Notes: generated from the letters alone by a model not told the origin. A DNA stretch of 64,000 nt from Bubalus kerabau (GCF_029407905.1 NC_073628.1:90640501-90704500), one strand, 5' to 3'; shown: positions 43,119-54,355, numbered from the stretch's first letter. A program made the numbers and translations.

Positions 43119-43541
43119 ATGATCAGGGCTTCATTATGTTGAGAAAAAAGAGAAAAATTCCTGCAAATAATGGCAGTTGGGATGAGAACAAGTTTTCTGG
43201 GCAATTGAACAGTAGGAGACTCAGCATTTTAAGAAATTATTTCTGTTCTAGTCTATCGTTTAGCCATGACACTTCCTCTTCAAGCTATTAACAACTCAAG
43301 TCATATGTATTAATTCAAAAGGGGACTCGAGTTCACAGAGTTCTCAGACACACAAGCGTCACAAGTACCTCCAGATCCAACAGGAAGCCACTTCTCAGGT
43401 GTTATTCTTGGCTGGGAAGGGTGAAGGGGAAGCGGTGGCCATGTCTCAGTGTGGTCTGTGATGAGAAGTGGAGCAAGCATGAGTCACTCCAAACCCTATC
43501 TGCATTTCATCTGGCACCTTGCTTGTGAAGACGCCTGCTGT
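43119..43541. other. No feature recognised
   Basis: Unique-looking. Confidence 0.45.
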
Positions 43542-43768
43542 GTAATGGTTCAGAGCCGCAGCTTTGGAGTCAGACAGTGTGGACAAGCTAGCTGACTGTT
43601 CTGTCTCTCAGGTCCCTTATCTGTAAAATAAAGGGAGGGTGGCCAGGAGGGATAGTAGCACTTACCTCACTGGGTTGTTGTGACCATTAGATAAACTAAT
43701 ACTTGTTAAACAGTTACCACAATGCCTGGCACATTTGGTGAGTAATCAGTAAGTGTTTAATAACATTA
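43542..43768 (+). mobile_element. MIR SINE
   Basis: Near full-length sense MIR: 'gctttggagtcagacag', 'ttatctgtaaaataaaggg', 'tagcacttacctcactgggttgttgtg' and 'cacaatgcctggcacat'. Confidence 0.88.
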
Positions 43769-43805
43769 CACACACATGCATGCCTATGGGATTATACTTT
43801 CAGTT

Positions 43806-44028
43806 CGGGCAGCCCAGGTGGTGCTAGTGGTAAAGAACCCACGTGCCAATGCAAGAGATACAAGAGATGTGGGTTTGATCCCTGGGTCGGGAAGATCCCC
43901 TGGAGGAAGGCATGATGACCCACTCCAGTACTCTTGCCTGGGAAATCTCTTGGACAGAGGAGCCTGGCAGGCTACAGTTCATGGGGTCACAAAGAGTCAG
44001 ACACGACTGAAGTGACTTAGCACACGTG
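43806..44028 (+). mobile_element. Bov-tA SINE
   Basis: Complete sense copy of the 'cccaggtggtgctagtggt' head subtype, ending 'gacacgactgaagtgac'. Confidence 0.94.
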
Positions 44029-45733
44029 CAAAAGTTTTCATTTTAGGCTTCTGAATTTATGATCTGAGAAACTTGGTAAGACAACTATTTCCCACAGTGA
44101 CTGGCAATTTGAAATGATTTGTGATAATAGAAACCAAGGATAATAGTAAGTGAATACCCACAAGTAAACATCACACTCTATTCTAGTCAGATGATTCAAT
44201 ATCCTTCCTTGACATACAGGTCTTCCTAGAAGGCAATCAAATAGAGCTTGACTTTCTCCTCCTAACCCTATGTATTTCCTATGGTAGGTACCACCTGTCA
44301 TTTAATGAAAACTTTTGTTGCAAGAGGGCAAACAGGCAGAGCAAACAGCCCTAATAATCCATGCATTTTTGATTCACACATTATAATAGTAATGGACAAC
44401 ATAGATTAAAGTCATACTGAATTCCAATTATTTACCATTTGTACTCTGATTAAAATGTCATTTCCAACACTGATACCCTATTGTTTCACATTTCTCCTCA
44501 TCCCCACTGCAAGAATTGTTACCTATCTTTAAGTACATTGCAATAAACTTTTATGGAGTAATTTTCCACTTGCCAGTCATTGTGCTAGACTTAAATAGGA
44601 CAATATCCCTTTCCTCCAAAAGAAGGGAAGGAAAACATATGTCTCCAAAACCAATACAAGGTTATAATATTGTATACATGAAGATTTGGGAGCCTAGAGC
44701 TTTGGAATAATTGATGATTTCCTGTAGCATTGCATGATAAAATCCTCATTAGTTTTAGCCAGAGTGATTCCAAGATCATTCATTATGAAATGACCCAAGA
44801 ATAAAGTTTCTTTTCAAGGCTTCAATCAGCTTTCATGTAGAATAAATCAGTAAGAAAGGTGAAACAACCTTGGGAGCCTTGGAAAAATAAGGACCTGATA
44901 TGAATGAGAATAAAGTTTAAGCTTTTCATGGCAGAGTCAAGGTTTTCCAATTGATTTGCCAACAGAATTGAGTTTGGATTCTATATTGTGCACTGCTTCA
45001 GAGTAAATGATGCAACCCATTCCATCATTTAGTAATCTCCTGTGAACCAGTTTCCTTCCCAATATGAAAAGGATGCCTTCATGATCCAGTTGAGCTTTTC
45101 TCTGTAACAGTATTGTTTTCCGCTTTTTTTCTGGTGAAGTTCTAGGCTCCTGACCACTAGGACAGCGAAACTAGAGCTAGTTGGATAATGCTACCTGAGT
45201 CAGAGCTCAGTGAGTCTCTACAGTGCTTGAGGCCTTCTCTAATGATCTTTTCTGGCAGCTGCAACTGATGCTCCATTACCAAGAGTGAACTGGCAGGTCC
45301 AACTTCCAAGTCCAGAACTTGACTGTATGTCTACAGGAGAGTTTCTTCCAGATAACCCACAAATCCTCAAATTCTGTTCATTGTATTTATTCCCCAAATC
45401 TGTTTCCCAGCCTGTGTAATCCGGGAATGACAAATATTCATGTAGTTGCCAGGGCCAGAAATCTAAGAATCATTCTTGTCTTACTCTTCACCACTATCCA
45501 GTAAATTACTAAGGCATTTGAATCTCTTGGCCTCTTCATAGGAAGTGACTTTTAATATCATAACATGGGGTGGGAGTAGGAGGGCATTGGCAGCAATTAT
45601 GCTGGGTGAAGGGTAGAGGGAGGGTAGGATAATTTCTTACTCTGCAGCTGTCATTCCCATCCTCGTCTAAAATTAATGAAACAGTCTCAATCTTGTCTGC
45701 CTCCAATCCAACTCAAAATTACTTCCCACGTAA
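44029..45733. other. Unique DNA; possible small L2 piece
   Basis: A 1.7-kb stretch with no gene. 'cacttgccagtcattgtgctagac' near 44568 may be a short L2 relic. Confidence 0.45.
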
Positions 45734-45743
45734 TGTTTCTACA

Positions 45744-45972
45744 GAGGCTTCCCAGGTGGCACTAGTAGTGAAGAATCCTCCTGCAGGAGATGCAAGAGCT
45801 GCGGGTTTGATCCCTGGGTCAGGAAGATCCCCTGGAGGAGGAAATGGCAACCCACTCCAGTATTCTTGCCTGGGAAATCCCATGGACAGAGGAGCCTGGT
45901 GAACTACAGTCCATGGGGCCACAAAGAGTCAGACATGACTGAGTGACTGACCACCACCACCACCACCACCAG
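45744..45972 (+). mobile_element. Bov-tA SINE with (CCA)n tail
   Basis: Complete sense copy. A short deletion in the head removes the usual 'tgccaatg'. The perfect 10-bp duplication tgtttctaca lies at 45734-45743 and 45973-45982. The tail is a (CCA)7 run. Confidence 0.95.
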
Positions 45973-45982
45973 TGTTTCTACA

Positions 45983-46499
45983 ATGCATTCCTTTTGTAAG
46001 AATTATTAGGAATCTTTGGGGAAAAAATGTAGTGAAGGGCATGGAACCCTTGGTCATAGCAGATAATAAAACAGTTTAGCACTGGTTCATGAATATGAAG
46101 ATATAGGAATGGAAAAACTAAGAAAGTCTAGAAATCTGAGAATAGATGGGTATTAATAATATATTATAGATAAATATGGCACTTCAGATCAGTGGGGGAA
46201 AATAAGGACAGTTAATCTTTGTTCTTCTTGTCTCCCAGCTTCCACTACAAGCAGACTTTTCTCCATCTATTTACTTGCCCTGGTCACACCTGAAGTGGTG
46301 TATGAGCATATGTGCTCCTTGAGTCCTGCATGGTTTTCCTAGTCTGTTTCTTGGGATGAGGGTACAACTACTGCTCAAAGTCTATTAGTAAGAACATGAC
46401 CACATTTATCTGCAAAGGAGGCTGGAAATGCAGATGTTCACTCTGTGGCCATTGCACAGATAAAAGGAAAAAAAAAGGATCTAGGGGGACAATAGCATT
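45983..46499. other. No feature recognised
   Basis: Unique-looking AT-rich DNA. Confidence 0.45.
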
Positions 46500-47490
46500 G
46501 TACCTCCTTCAATCATCACATAAATATCATTTTCAACGCATACTACTTGCCAAGCACATTTGAGGCATTAGGGATACAGTGAACAGAACAGGCAAAAGCT
46601 CCATGACCTATGTTTACTTCAAGGGCAGAGCAGGAGTGGGTGCATATGTGGCTGCTCAGTCACTCAGTCATCTGATTCTTTGTGACCCCATGAACTGTAG
46701 CCCACCAGCCTCCTCTGTCCCTGGGATTTCCCAGATAAGAATACTGGAGTGGGTTGCCATTTCCCCCTTCAGGGGATCTTCCTGACCTAGGGATTGAACC
46801 CAAAACTTCTGCGTTGGCAAGTGGATTTTTTACCACTGGGAAAGCCCAGGGGTGGGGTGAGGGCACTCCAAAAATAGCATAAAAAATATGTATTTCCAAT
46901 GATAATAAGTTAAATAGCCAAAAATACAGCAGAGAAGCCACATGGGGAGTTCAGGGAAACACGTGGCCTGTTGCAATTTTAAGTATGGTAGGAAGGAAAG
47001 GCTCGTCTGAGCTGATGAGACTGGAGCAAAACCTGGATGGTGAGGGAGTGATCTGTGCAGATCTGTAAGGGAGAAGAGCCATCCTGGAGTGGTATGAGGA
47101 TGTGCAGACACCCCAGGCAGAGTGATGCTTGGAGCGTTTGAAGGTCAAGGAGGTCTGTGTTGCTGGAGCAGGGCAGCAAGAGAAAGAGTAGTAGAAAATG
47201 AGATCAGAGGCATACCAGTGGGGAAGGTGGAGGAGAGGGTAGTAGATTATATGAGCCTTGAAGGCCATTGTCCAAACTTTGAGTTTTATTCTGAGTGGTG
47301 AAGGGGGCACTGGGGAGTTTTGAGCCAAGGACTGTCATGCTCTGACTAACATTCGAAAGGCTTCTATTTTGTAATTAGATTATGAGAGGCCAAGGATAGA
47401 TGTTAGCAGGTGATTGCAATCATACAGCAGAGGGATGATGGTGGCCAGGACCCTCACAATGGTGAAGGTGGTGGAAGGGATCAGGATCTA
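46500..47490 (+). mobile_element. Ancient L2-like interspersed repeat, split by SINE
   Basis: Left part: 'tactacttgccaagcacatttgagg...gatacagtgaacagaac'. Right part: 'gccttgaaggccattgtcc...gagttttattctgag', 'gatgatggtggccagg'. The most extensive of three related copies in this window. Interrupted by the Bov-tA at 46642-46847. Unrelated filler may be included around 46850-46990. Confidence 0.55.
46642..46847 (-). mobile_element. Bov-tA SINE inside L2-like repeat
   Basis: Antisense, with the head eroded (taccactgggaaagccc). Flanks aggagtggg and aggggtggg resemble a 9-bp duplication with one mismatch. Confidence 0.9.
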
Positions 47491-47715
47491 TGCAAAAAAC
47501 TATTATTTTTGAGTCCATTCATATACACAGCCCCCTCACACCTATGTGCAAGTATTCTAAATGAGTAAATGAATGAATGAGTAAACAAGCACACAGTAAA
47601 AACTTTATATCTGAATGTATTGCTTTCCTGTTTAAAATTCTCCGTTATCTACTGGACCTCCAAGATCTAGCCCCACCTTTGTTGCCAACCTTATTTTCTT
47701 TGCTCACCTCCTCCT

Positions 47716-47940
47716 TGTTGTAGTTGTTTAGTTGCTCGGTCATGTCCAGCTCTTTTGTGATCCCATGTACTATAGCCCACCAGGCTCCTCTGTCCGTGGG
47801 ATTTTCCATGCAAAAATATTGGAGTGGGTTGCCATTTCCTTCTCCAAGGGTTCTTCCTGACTCAGGGATCGAAACTGCGTTCCTATAAGTTTCCTGCAAT
47901 GCAGGCAGATTCTTTATTCCTGAGCCACTTGGGAAGCCCT
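47716..47940 (-). mobile_element. Bov-tA SINE
   Basis: Complete antisense copy. The perfect 10-bp duplication acctcctcct lies at 47706-47715 and 47941-47950. Confidence 0.95.
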
Positions 47941-47950
47941 ACCTCCTCCT

Positions 47951-48364
47951 CACTTAGATGCAAAAAAGGGATGCTCCCTCTACTAACCTTTTCCGCTCTC
48001 CACCACAAACCTCTCTGTGTGACTCTCTTTGGTCACTTTCACAGGCAGAAACCATCTTCTCATCATTGTTTGCTTAGCCTAAGCCTAGGTTCCTGGTGCA
48101 TCGAAGGTACTGAATGAAATTTGTTAGGCAGAACTAATTTCCTAGCTCTCAGCATGCCCACTTATTCTCTCACTCCCTTATCTCCTGCCTGTACTCTATT
48201 TTTATTCTCTTTGTTATTTTTTCCTTCTCTCAAAAATGAATGCAAATACAAATTCAAATTAGCTCATTCAGGCCAGACACTAAAATTATCAACTGTTAGC
48301 AAGATAAAACATACTCACACTTATATTTCTCTTCTTTTTCCCTTTTAAAAAAATTTACATCAAC
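47951..48364. other. No feature recognised
   Basis: Pyrimidine-rich unique-looking DNA. Confidence 0.45.
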
Positions 48365-48560
48365 GAGACCTGGGTTCAAACTCTTACTTGCTAGGTTTTT
48401 GACATTGGGCAAATTACTTAACTTTCAGGTCTCCATCCTTTTACCTGTAAAATGGGGACAATGATGATTATCTTTTAGTTTTGTTTGCAGATTGAATAAG
48501 TAAAGGTGCTTTCATTTCAGTGTCAGAAAAAACTTTATATAAATAGGAGGTATTATTATT
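48365..48560 (+). mobile_element. MIR SINE
   Basis: 'gagacctgggttcaaactcttac', 'gacattgggcaaattacttaac' and 'ttacctgtaaaatggggacaatgatg' form a clear sense MIR. Confidence 0.88.
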
Positions 48561-48569
48561 CTCCTTCCT

Positions 48570-48670
48570 TTATAGATGAGGCTCAAATTTACATGTCCAT
48601 AAGTGAGAGAACTAGATAGACTTCTCAGACTTACGCTTCCTAATCTAATTCTTTCCCCATTTCACCATCA
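48570..48670 (-). mobile_element. Possible MIR fragment
   Basis: 'tttatagatgaggctcaaatt...ctaatctaattctttccccat' weakly fits an antisense MIR. Confidence 0.35.
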
Positions 48671-48726
48671 TCCCCCTTTGACTCCAGGCTTGTCAAAAAT
48701 TAGCATCTAATTGAGAAATGCTCAGT

Positions 48727-49504
48727 ATGGATCAAGATTTCTGGGAGAAATATCAATAACCTCAGATGCGCAGATGACACCACCCTTATGGCAGAAAGTG
48801 AAGAGGAACTAAAAAACCTCTTGATGAAGGTGAAAGAGGAATGAAAATTGTGGCATCCAGCTCCATCACTTCATGGCAAATAGATGGGGAAACAATGGAA
48901 ACAGTGTCAGACTTTATTTTTTTGGGCTCCAAAATCACTGCAGATGTTGACTGCAACCTTGAAATTGAAAGACACTTGCTCCTTGGAAGAAAAGCTATGA
49001 CAAACCTAGACAGCATATTAAAAAACAGAGACATTACCTACAAAGGTCCTTCTAGTCAAAGTTGTGGTTTTTCCAGTAGTCACGTATGAATGTGAGAGTT
49101 GGACCATAAAGGAGGCTGAGCGCCAAAGAATTGATGCTTTTGAACTATAGTGTTGGAGAAGACTCTTGAGAGTCCCTTGGACTGCAAGGAGATCCAATTA
49201 GTCCATCCTAAAGGAAATCAGTCCTGAATATTCATTGAAAGGACTGATGCTGAAGCTGAAGGTCCAATACTTTGGCCACCTGATGCAAAGAACTGACTCA
49301 TTGGAAAAAGCCTGATGCTGGGAAAGATTGAAGGCAGGGGGAGAAGGGGATGACAGAGGATGAGATGTTTGGATGGCATCACTGACTCAATGGACATGAG
49401 TTTGAGCAAGCTCTGGGAGATGGTGAAGGACAGGGAGGACTGGCATGGTGCAGTCCATGGGGTCACAAAGAGTTGGGCATGACTGAGCAACTGAACAACA
49501 AACA
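48727..49504 (+). mobile_element. BovB LINE, 5' truncated with internal deletion
   Basis: Sense BovB starting in the reverse-transcriptase domain just before the catalytic YADD box (its first codon is changed: tgcgcagatgac). About 45-50 bp is missing after 'gaaggtgaaagagga' relative to the 60-63 kb copy, which breaks the frame. A further deletion lies near 'acattacctacaaaggtcc'. The 3' end is complete (gagcaactgaacaac). Confidence 0.94.
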
Positions 49505-50458
49505 ACGGTATGTATGGTACCCTGAACTTTTGGAGAAAGCAGTTTGGAATTTATCAGAGTAGAGTCCTGAAATTAATAAACATAATTCATGAGCTCCTTT
49601 TTTTTTGCCCAGCACTACTGCTGTTGCTTTAAAGACCATAGGTCAAAGTGAAATCATGTTCCACACCCTCAGTTAGAAGGTTACATTGATAATACTGACA
49701 TTTATAAAGTGACAGTGAACGCTACAAGCCTGAATACCCAAGGTGGTGAAAGTCATGTACATGTTCTAAGACCTGCTGTTCCAGGTAACTGAATGAATAG
49801 AGGAAAGTGAGGCTGGGCTTCCTGTAGAGGGGAGCATGAAAACAGCCTCCAGGGGTAGGTATAGGATCTGGCCAGGCAGGAAGGAAGGAAGCAAGCAGCT
49901 AGGAGAGGAGATAGAAAGGAGAAGTGGAGAAGCAGCAGCTCTGCCAAACTTCTGTGTTTCATGACCTTGATGTAATGCCAGTTATTATGGTTTAAAAATA
50001 ACTGGAGGACAAGGGTGTCAGCAGCCTGGATTCTATTAGACAGCCAGGTTAAAAGATTAGAGCTTGCAGGCCTGCCCAGGGTCTGCCAAAGAGACTGCCT
50101 TGTCTGGACCCCACATCAGCAGTATTTTACATGTCTTCTGTTCCTGCCTTTCTGCTTGTGGGGCCTCCGTAGGCTGAGAATAGAGAGAAGAAGGACATGT
50201 GCCCCAAGAGAGAGCTCGGGGAAGCCAGGGAATAGAAAAACAGAGACTGGCTTAGCTGCAGAAAGGAGCAGTCATTCACAGATGGCAATTTGTTGAGCTG
50301 GGCCAGCCACCTCCTGCTGAGAGGGAGGGGAGGAAGTGCGGTGAGGGGCTTGAGTAAGGAGTGGCTGGGGCCTCTGCAGGCAGCCCTATTCTGGGGGCTG
50401 TCCCAGGGCCCTGGGAAGGCTAAGCTCTTTTCGAGAATCTGTGAGAAGGGCCTCAGGC
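49505..50458. other. No feature recognised
   Basis: Unique-looking. Frames up to 132 codons on the minus strand run into the SINE and are not credible genes. Confidence 0.45.
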
Positions 50459-50653
50459 TGCCCTGGTAGCTCAGTGGTAAAGAATTTGCCTGCCAATGCA
50501 GGAGATGCAGGAGACCTGAGTTCAATCTGAGTAGGGAAGATCAATGGAGAAGGAAATGGCAACCCACTCCAGTATTCGTCTGGGAAATCCCATGGACAGA
50601 GCAGCCTGGCGGGGTCACAAAGAGTCAGACACAACTTAGCGAGTAAACAACAA
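50459..50653 (+). mobile_element. Bov-tA SINE
   Basis: Sense copy with small deletions in the head (ttcaatctgagtaggg) and near the 3' end (cctggcggggtcac). Confidence 0.92.
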
Positions 50654-50844
50654 GGAGCAGGGACTCAGTGAGAGTCTGAACTTGAATTAGGGTGTTCCAA
50701 CAAAGCCCAGGGAGAAAGAGATCACCCCTGACTAGGGAAGAGAGACGCACTCGGCTCACACTCCAACACCAATGTGAAATTCAAACAGTTTTTTTTTTTT
50801 TTTTTAAACAAACCCTTAAAATAGTCATAAACTGCTACAGAGCT

Positions 50845-51115
50845 CTCTTATATGTTGCTGATAGGATTGTACATAGGTATGGTAGTTTCAGAGGGTATTT
50901 TGGCATAATGAATAGTCTTTGACCAGCAATTCCAGTTTGAGGGATTTACTCTAAGGAAGTAACCATGAATATGGACAAAGATTTACTGAAGCATTAGTCA
51001 AAAGATCTGTTGAAGCATTATTTTTGAAATAGTAAAACAAAACGCTTAAGAACAGGGACTTGATTAAGTAAGTTACAGGAAATTCCTATAGGAAGTACAC
51101 TGCAAACATCACAAA
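50845..51115 (+). mobile_element. L1 ORF2 3'-end fragment, old
   Basis: 'atatgttgctgataggattg', 'tttgaccagcaattccag', 'gaagcattatttttgaaatag' and 'aacagggacttgattaagtaag' occur in L1 order. A T run at 50790-50806 precedes it but is not its tail. Confidence 0.68.
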
Positions 51116-51127
51116 TGATGCTTCCAG

Positions 51128-51335
51128 AGCAAGGATCCACAAATTGTTGCTCATGGGCCTAATCTGGTGAGCTGTCTGAGTTTTCATGGCCCTTGAGCTA
51201 GGAATGGTTTTTACATTTTAACTAGTTATATAAGCACTTGTATAATAGCCTCAGTTTTGCCTCTTGGCCTACAAAGCTTAAAATAGTATGTAAGCCCTTA
51301 AGAAAAAGTTTGCTGACCACTGCTATGGAAGAATA
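51128..51335 (-). mobile_element. hAT-type non-autonomous DNA transposon relic
   Basis: 'caaggatccacaaattgttgctcatgggcctaatctgg...aagaaaaagtttgctgaccactgc' matches the two ends and orientation of a widespread mammalian hAT MER element. Subfamily not resolved. Confidence 0.55.
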
Positions 51336-51361
51336 TTTAATGAGAGGCAAAATTTTCATTT

Positions 51362-51668
51362 AGGGACTTCCCTGGTGGTTTAGTAGATAAGAATCCACGT
51401 GCCAAATGCAGGGGACACAGATTCGATCCCTGGCTGGGAAGATTCCACGTGCCCAGGAGCAACTAAAGTCTCTGTGCCACAACTACTGAGCCTGGGTGCT
51501 GCAATTACTGAAGCCCATTCACCTAGAGCCTGTGCTCCGTAATGAGAGAAGCCACCACAAAGAGAAGCCAATGTACCACAATGAAGAGTAGAGCCTGCTC
51601 ACTGCAATTAGAGAAATCCTGAGCACAGCAACAAAGGCCTGGTGCAACCAAAAATAAACAAATAAATT
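51362..51668 (+). mobile_element. CHR-type tRNA-Glu SINE
   Basis: Complete sense copy with head 'gggacttccctggtggttta', CHR body and an (aaata)n tail. Flanks aattttcattta (51350-51361) and aattttatttta downstream are compatible with a degraded target duplication. Confidence 0.92.
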
Positions 51669-51702
51669 TTATTTTATGTATACCTGGGTGAGCATATAGT
51701 TA

Positions 51703-52020
51703 ATGTGTGTGTTAGTTTTCTATTGCTAGTAGAATGACCTACTCTGGAATTAAAAGCTTAAGGCCACAGCCATTTTATCTGCAGGCCAGGAATTTGGACA
51801 AAGCAGAGCAAGGATGTCTGGGGCTTCAAGGGATTGTCTGAAGGACTAGGGGCTGGCTTGGGATGCTTCTTCAGGGAACACATGTCTCTGTACTCTGTTC
51901 ATGTCTGTGAGTGAGCTCTTTGGTTCTTCTCCACGTAGCCTCTCACTGCATGGTGGGCTGAAGGTAGTAGGGTTTCTTACACAGCAACTTGTTCCCCCAG
52001 GGAGAAAGCAGAAGCTGCCA
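51703..52020 (+). mobile_element. MLT1-like LTR relic
   Basis: 'gtgtgttagttttctattgctagtag', 'ccattttatctgcaggcc', 'gtctggggcttcaaggg' and 'ctcactgcatggtggg' follow the MaLR LTR pattern. Confidence 0.5.
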
Positions 52021-52022
52021 CA

Positions 52023-52302
52023 GCTGCTGCTGCTGCTGCTGCTGCTGCTGCTAAGTCACTTCAGTCGTGTCCAACTCTGTGCGACCCCATAGACGACAGC
52101 CCACCAGGCTCCTCTGTCCCTGGGATTCTCCAGACAAGAATACTGGAGTGGGTTGCCATTTCCTTCTCCAATGCATGCACGAATGCTAAGTTGCTTCAGT
52201 CATGTCCAACTCTGTGTGACCCCGTAGATGGCAGCCCACCAGGCCCCTCCATCCACAGAATTCTCCAGGCAAGAATACTGGAGTGGGTTGTCGTTTCCTT
52301 CT
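52023..52302 (-). mobile_element. Atypical Bov-A2 dimer of two right-type monomers
   Basis: Antisense (gct)10 tail, then two monomers that both carry the right-type signature (acccc[at/gt]agac/tggcagcccacc). The joining linker (aatgcatgcacgaatgctaag) is unlike the normal aagtgaaaagtgaaag linker. Flanks ctgccaca at 52015-52022 and 52303-52310 are a perfect 8-bp duplication, so the whole unit inserted once. Confidence 0.88.
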
Positions 52303-52576
52303 CTGCCACATCTGCTAAACCTAGGCATATTTTCACTCTGCTGCATCCTGTTGATTAAAGATGGTCACAAGAGAAACCCAGGTTTAAGGAGCTGGGAAAA
52401 TGTGCTCTAGTTTTTGATGGGAGGGGCAGCAATGTACGCAGGGTGGAAAGCAATTGAGGCTGCTATCTTTAGACACAATTACAGAGTGTAAAACACAGTA
52501 GATAGCATAGATTCATACCCGCATTCATGGGCTTCTAGTGATGACCATAAGAACAAATTTCAGGGGACACTAATAT

Positions 52577-52924
52577 GCAAGGAGATCCAACCAGCCCATT
52601 CTAAAGGAGATCAGTCCTCGGTGATCATTGGAAGTGTTCAGTCCTGGAGTGTTCATCAGAAGGACTGATGCTAAAGCTGAAACTCCAATACTTTGGCCAT
52701 CTCATGTGAAGAGTTGACTCATTGGAAAAGACTCTGATGCTGGGAGGGATTGGGGGCAGGAGGAGAAGGGGACGACAGAGGTTGAGATGGCTGGATGGCA
52801 TCACCGACTCGATGGACATGAGTTTGAGTGAACTCGGGGAGTTGATGATGGACGGGGAGGCCTGGTGCGCTGCGATTCATGGGGTCGCAGAGTCGGACAC
52901 GACTGAGTGACTGAACTGAACTGA
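52577..52924 (+). mobile_element. BovB LINE 3' end
   Basis: Sense BovB 3' end (aaggagatccaaccagccc ... gagtgactgaactgaactg). Around 52620-52665 the phrase 'tcagtcct..g.gttcat..gaagg/ag' is partly duplicated. Confidence 0.94.
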
Positions 52925-52954
52925 ATATGTACAGAGAACAGCCTTACAATTTTA

Positions 52955-52994
52955 GACATACGACATATGTCATATGACATGACATATGACATAT
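52955..52994. repeat. CATATGAC-rich near-palindromic tract
   Basis: Overlapping words gacatatgtc, atgtcatatgacat and gacatatgacatat make a 40-bp block with several nested palindromes directly after the BovB tail. Confidence 0.85.
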
Positions 52995-53124
52995 TCATAT
53001 TTACCTATCATCTTTTGAACAGCATTTTTAGATTTGGGTAAATGAGTTCATGTTTGAGACATAAATTTCCCTCCTTGCAGTTACAAAGCAAGCATGTGAA
53101 TGTAACACAAAACAAAACATTAAG

Positions 53125-53600
53125 ACATCTTCAGCTCTGGGGTCAGACTATGTGAGTTCAAATCTCAACTCTGCCACTTACAGTCTGTGATTTTAGACTG
53201 GTTGGATAATTTTTATACACCTCGTGCATGTGTGCTCAGCTACCTTAGTCGTGTCTGACTCTTTGCGACCCCATGAACTGTATGTAGCCCACTAGACTTC
53301 TCTGTCCACGGGATTCTTCAGGCAAGAATACTGGAGAGGGTTGTGTCCCCCTCCAGGGGATCTTCCTGACTCATAGATCAAACCTGCATTTCCTGCATCT
53401 CCTGCATTGCAGACAGACTCTTTACCACTGAGCCACCAGGGAAGCCCTTATGTGCCTTACAGGCCCTTATTAGTCCTATAAAAAGGAATAATCTTGAACC
53501 AACCTTTGAGGGTTGTCGTAAGGCTTAGGTGATTTAATTCTTATAAAAGGCTTAGAAGAAGGCATGACACATAGTGAGTGATTAATAAGAGTTGGGACAG
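53125..53600 (+). mobile_element. MIR SINE split by a Bov-tA
   Basis: Left part 53125-53212 (tctggggtcagactatgtgagttcaaatctcaactctgcc) and right part 53448-53600 (ttgagggttgtcgtaagg...ggcatgacacatagtgag) are consecutive MIR segments. Confidence 0.85.
53223..53447 (-). mobile_element. Bov-tA SINE inside MIR
   Basis: Complete antisense copy with a 4-bp insertion (tatg) in the body. Flanks ttatacacct and ttatgtgcct look like a degraded 10-bp duplication. Confidence 0.93.
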
Positions 53601-53905
53601 GGGCTGGACTCTCCAATCAGACATGAGCATGAGACTTCAGTTCAGATGTGAACAATATGAGACAGCAGCTAACTCTGCATGGAGCTCTGAGTTGTGGGCA
53701 CAGGTGGCTGTAAAGGTATATAGCCTTTCCCCTAGTCACAGATTGCAGTGGCATTGATGTTAGTAGCAGTCATCAGGTTCCAGGAATTTAAACACAGCAG
53801 GCAATTTCTCCACTGGGTCAGTTCTGTGTAGTTTTAGGCATTATTCCTGGGAGCTTCAACTCTAACCTGTTTTTACAGCTAGTTTAATGAATCTGTGAAC
53901 TAAAA
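53601..53905. other. No feature recognised
   Basis: Unique-looking. Confidence 0.45.
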
Positions 53906-54079
53906 TTGTTGTTCTGTTGCTCAGTCATGTCTGACTCTTTGCAGCCCCGTGGACTGCAGCATCTGTCCTTCACCCTGTCCTTCACCATCTCCCAGAGCTT
54001 ACTCAAACTCATGTCCATTAAGTCAGTGATGCCATCCAACCATCTTGTTCTCTGTTGTCTCCTTCTTCTCCTGCCTTGA
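53906..54079 (-). mobile_element. BovB LINE 3' end, truncated at a Bov-A2
   Basis: Antisense BovB tail through 'ctccttcttctcctgccttgag'. It stops exactly at the (gct)n of the adjacent Bov-A2 and does not resume beyond it. Confidence 0.92.
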
Positions 54080-54355
54080 GCTGCTGCTGCTGCTAAGTTG
54101 CTTCAGTCGTGTCCGACTCTGTGGGACCCCATAGACAGCAGCCCACCAGGCTCCCCCGTCCCTGGGATTCTCCAGGCAAGAACACTGGAGTGGGTTGCCA
54201 TTTCCTTCTCCAATTCATGAAAGTGAAAAGTGAAAGTGAAGTCGCTCAATCATGTCTGACTCTTAGCGACCCCATGGACTGCAGCCTACCAGGCTCCTCC
54301 ATCCATGAGATTTTCCAGGCAAGAGTACTGGAGTGGGGTGCCATTGCCTTTTCCG
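54080..54355 (-). mobile_element. Bov-A2 SINE
   Basis: Complete antisense right-left dimer with the standard linker, from (ctg)n to 'ccattgccttttccg'. Joined directly to the BovB tail on its left. Confidence 0.95.

Noticed and set aside
51362..51668. Possible CRISPR-like or direct-repeat array from recurring ~30-bp words across the window
   Set aside because: The recurring words are copies of SINE and LINE families at irregular spacing on both strands. There is no regular repeat-spacer pattern, and the host is a mammal.
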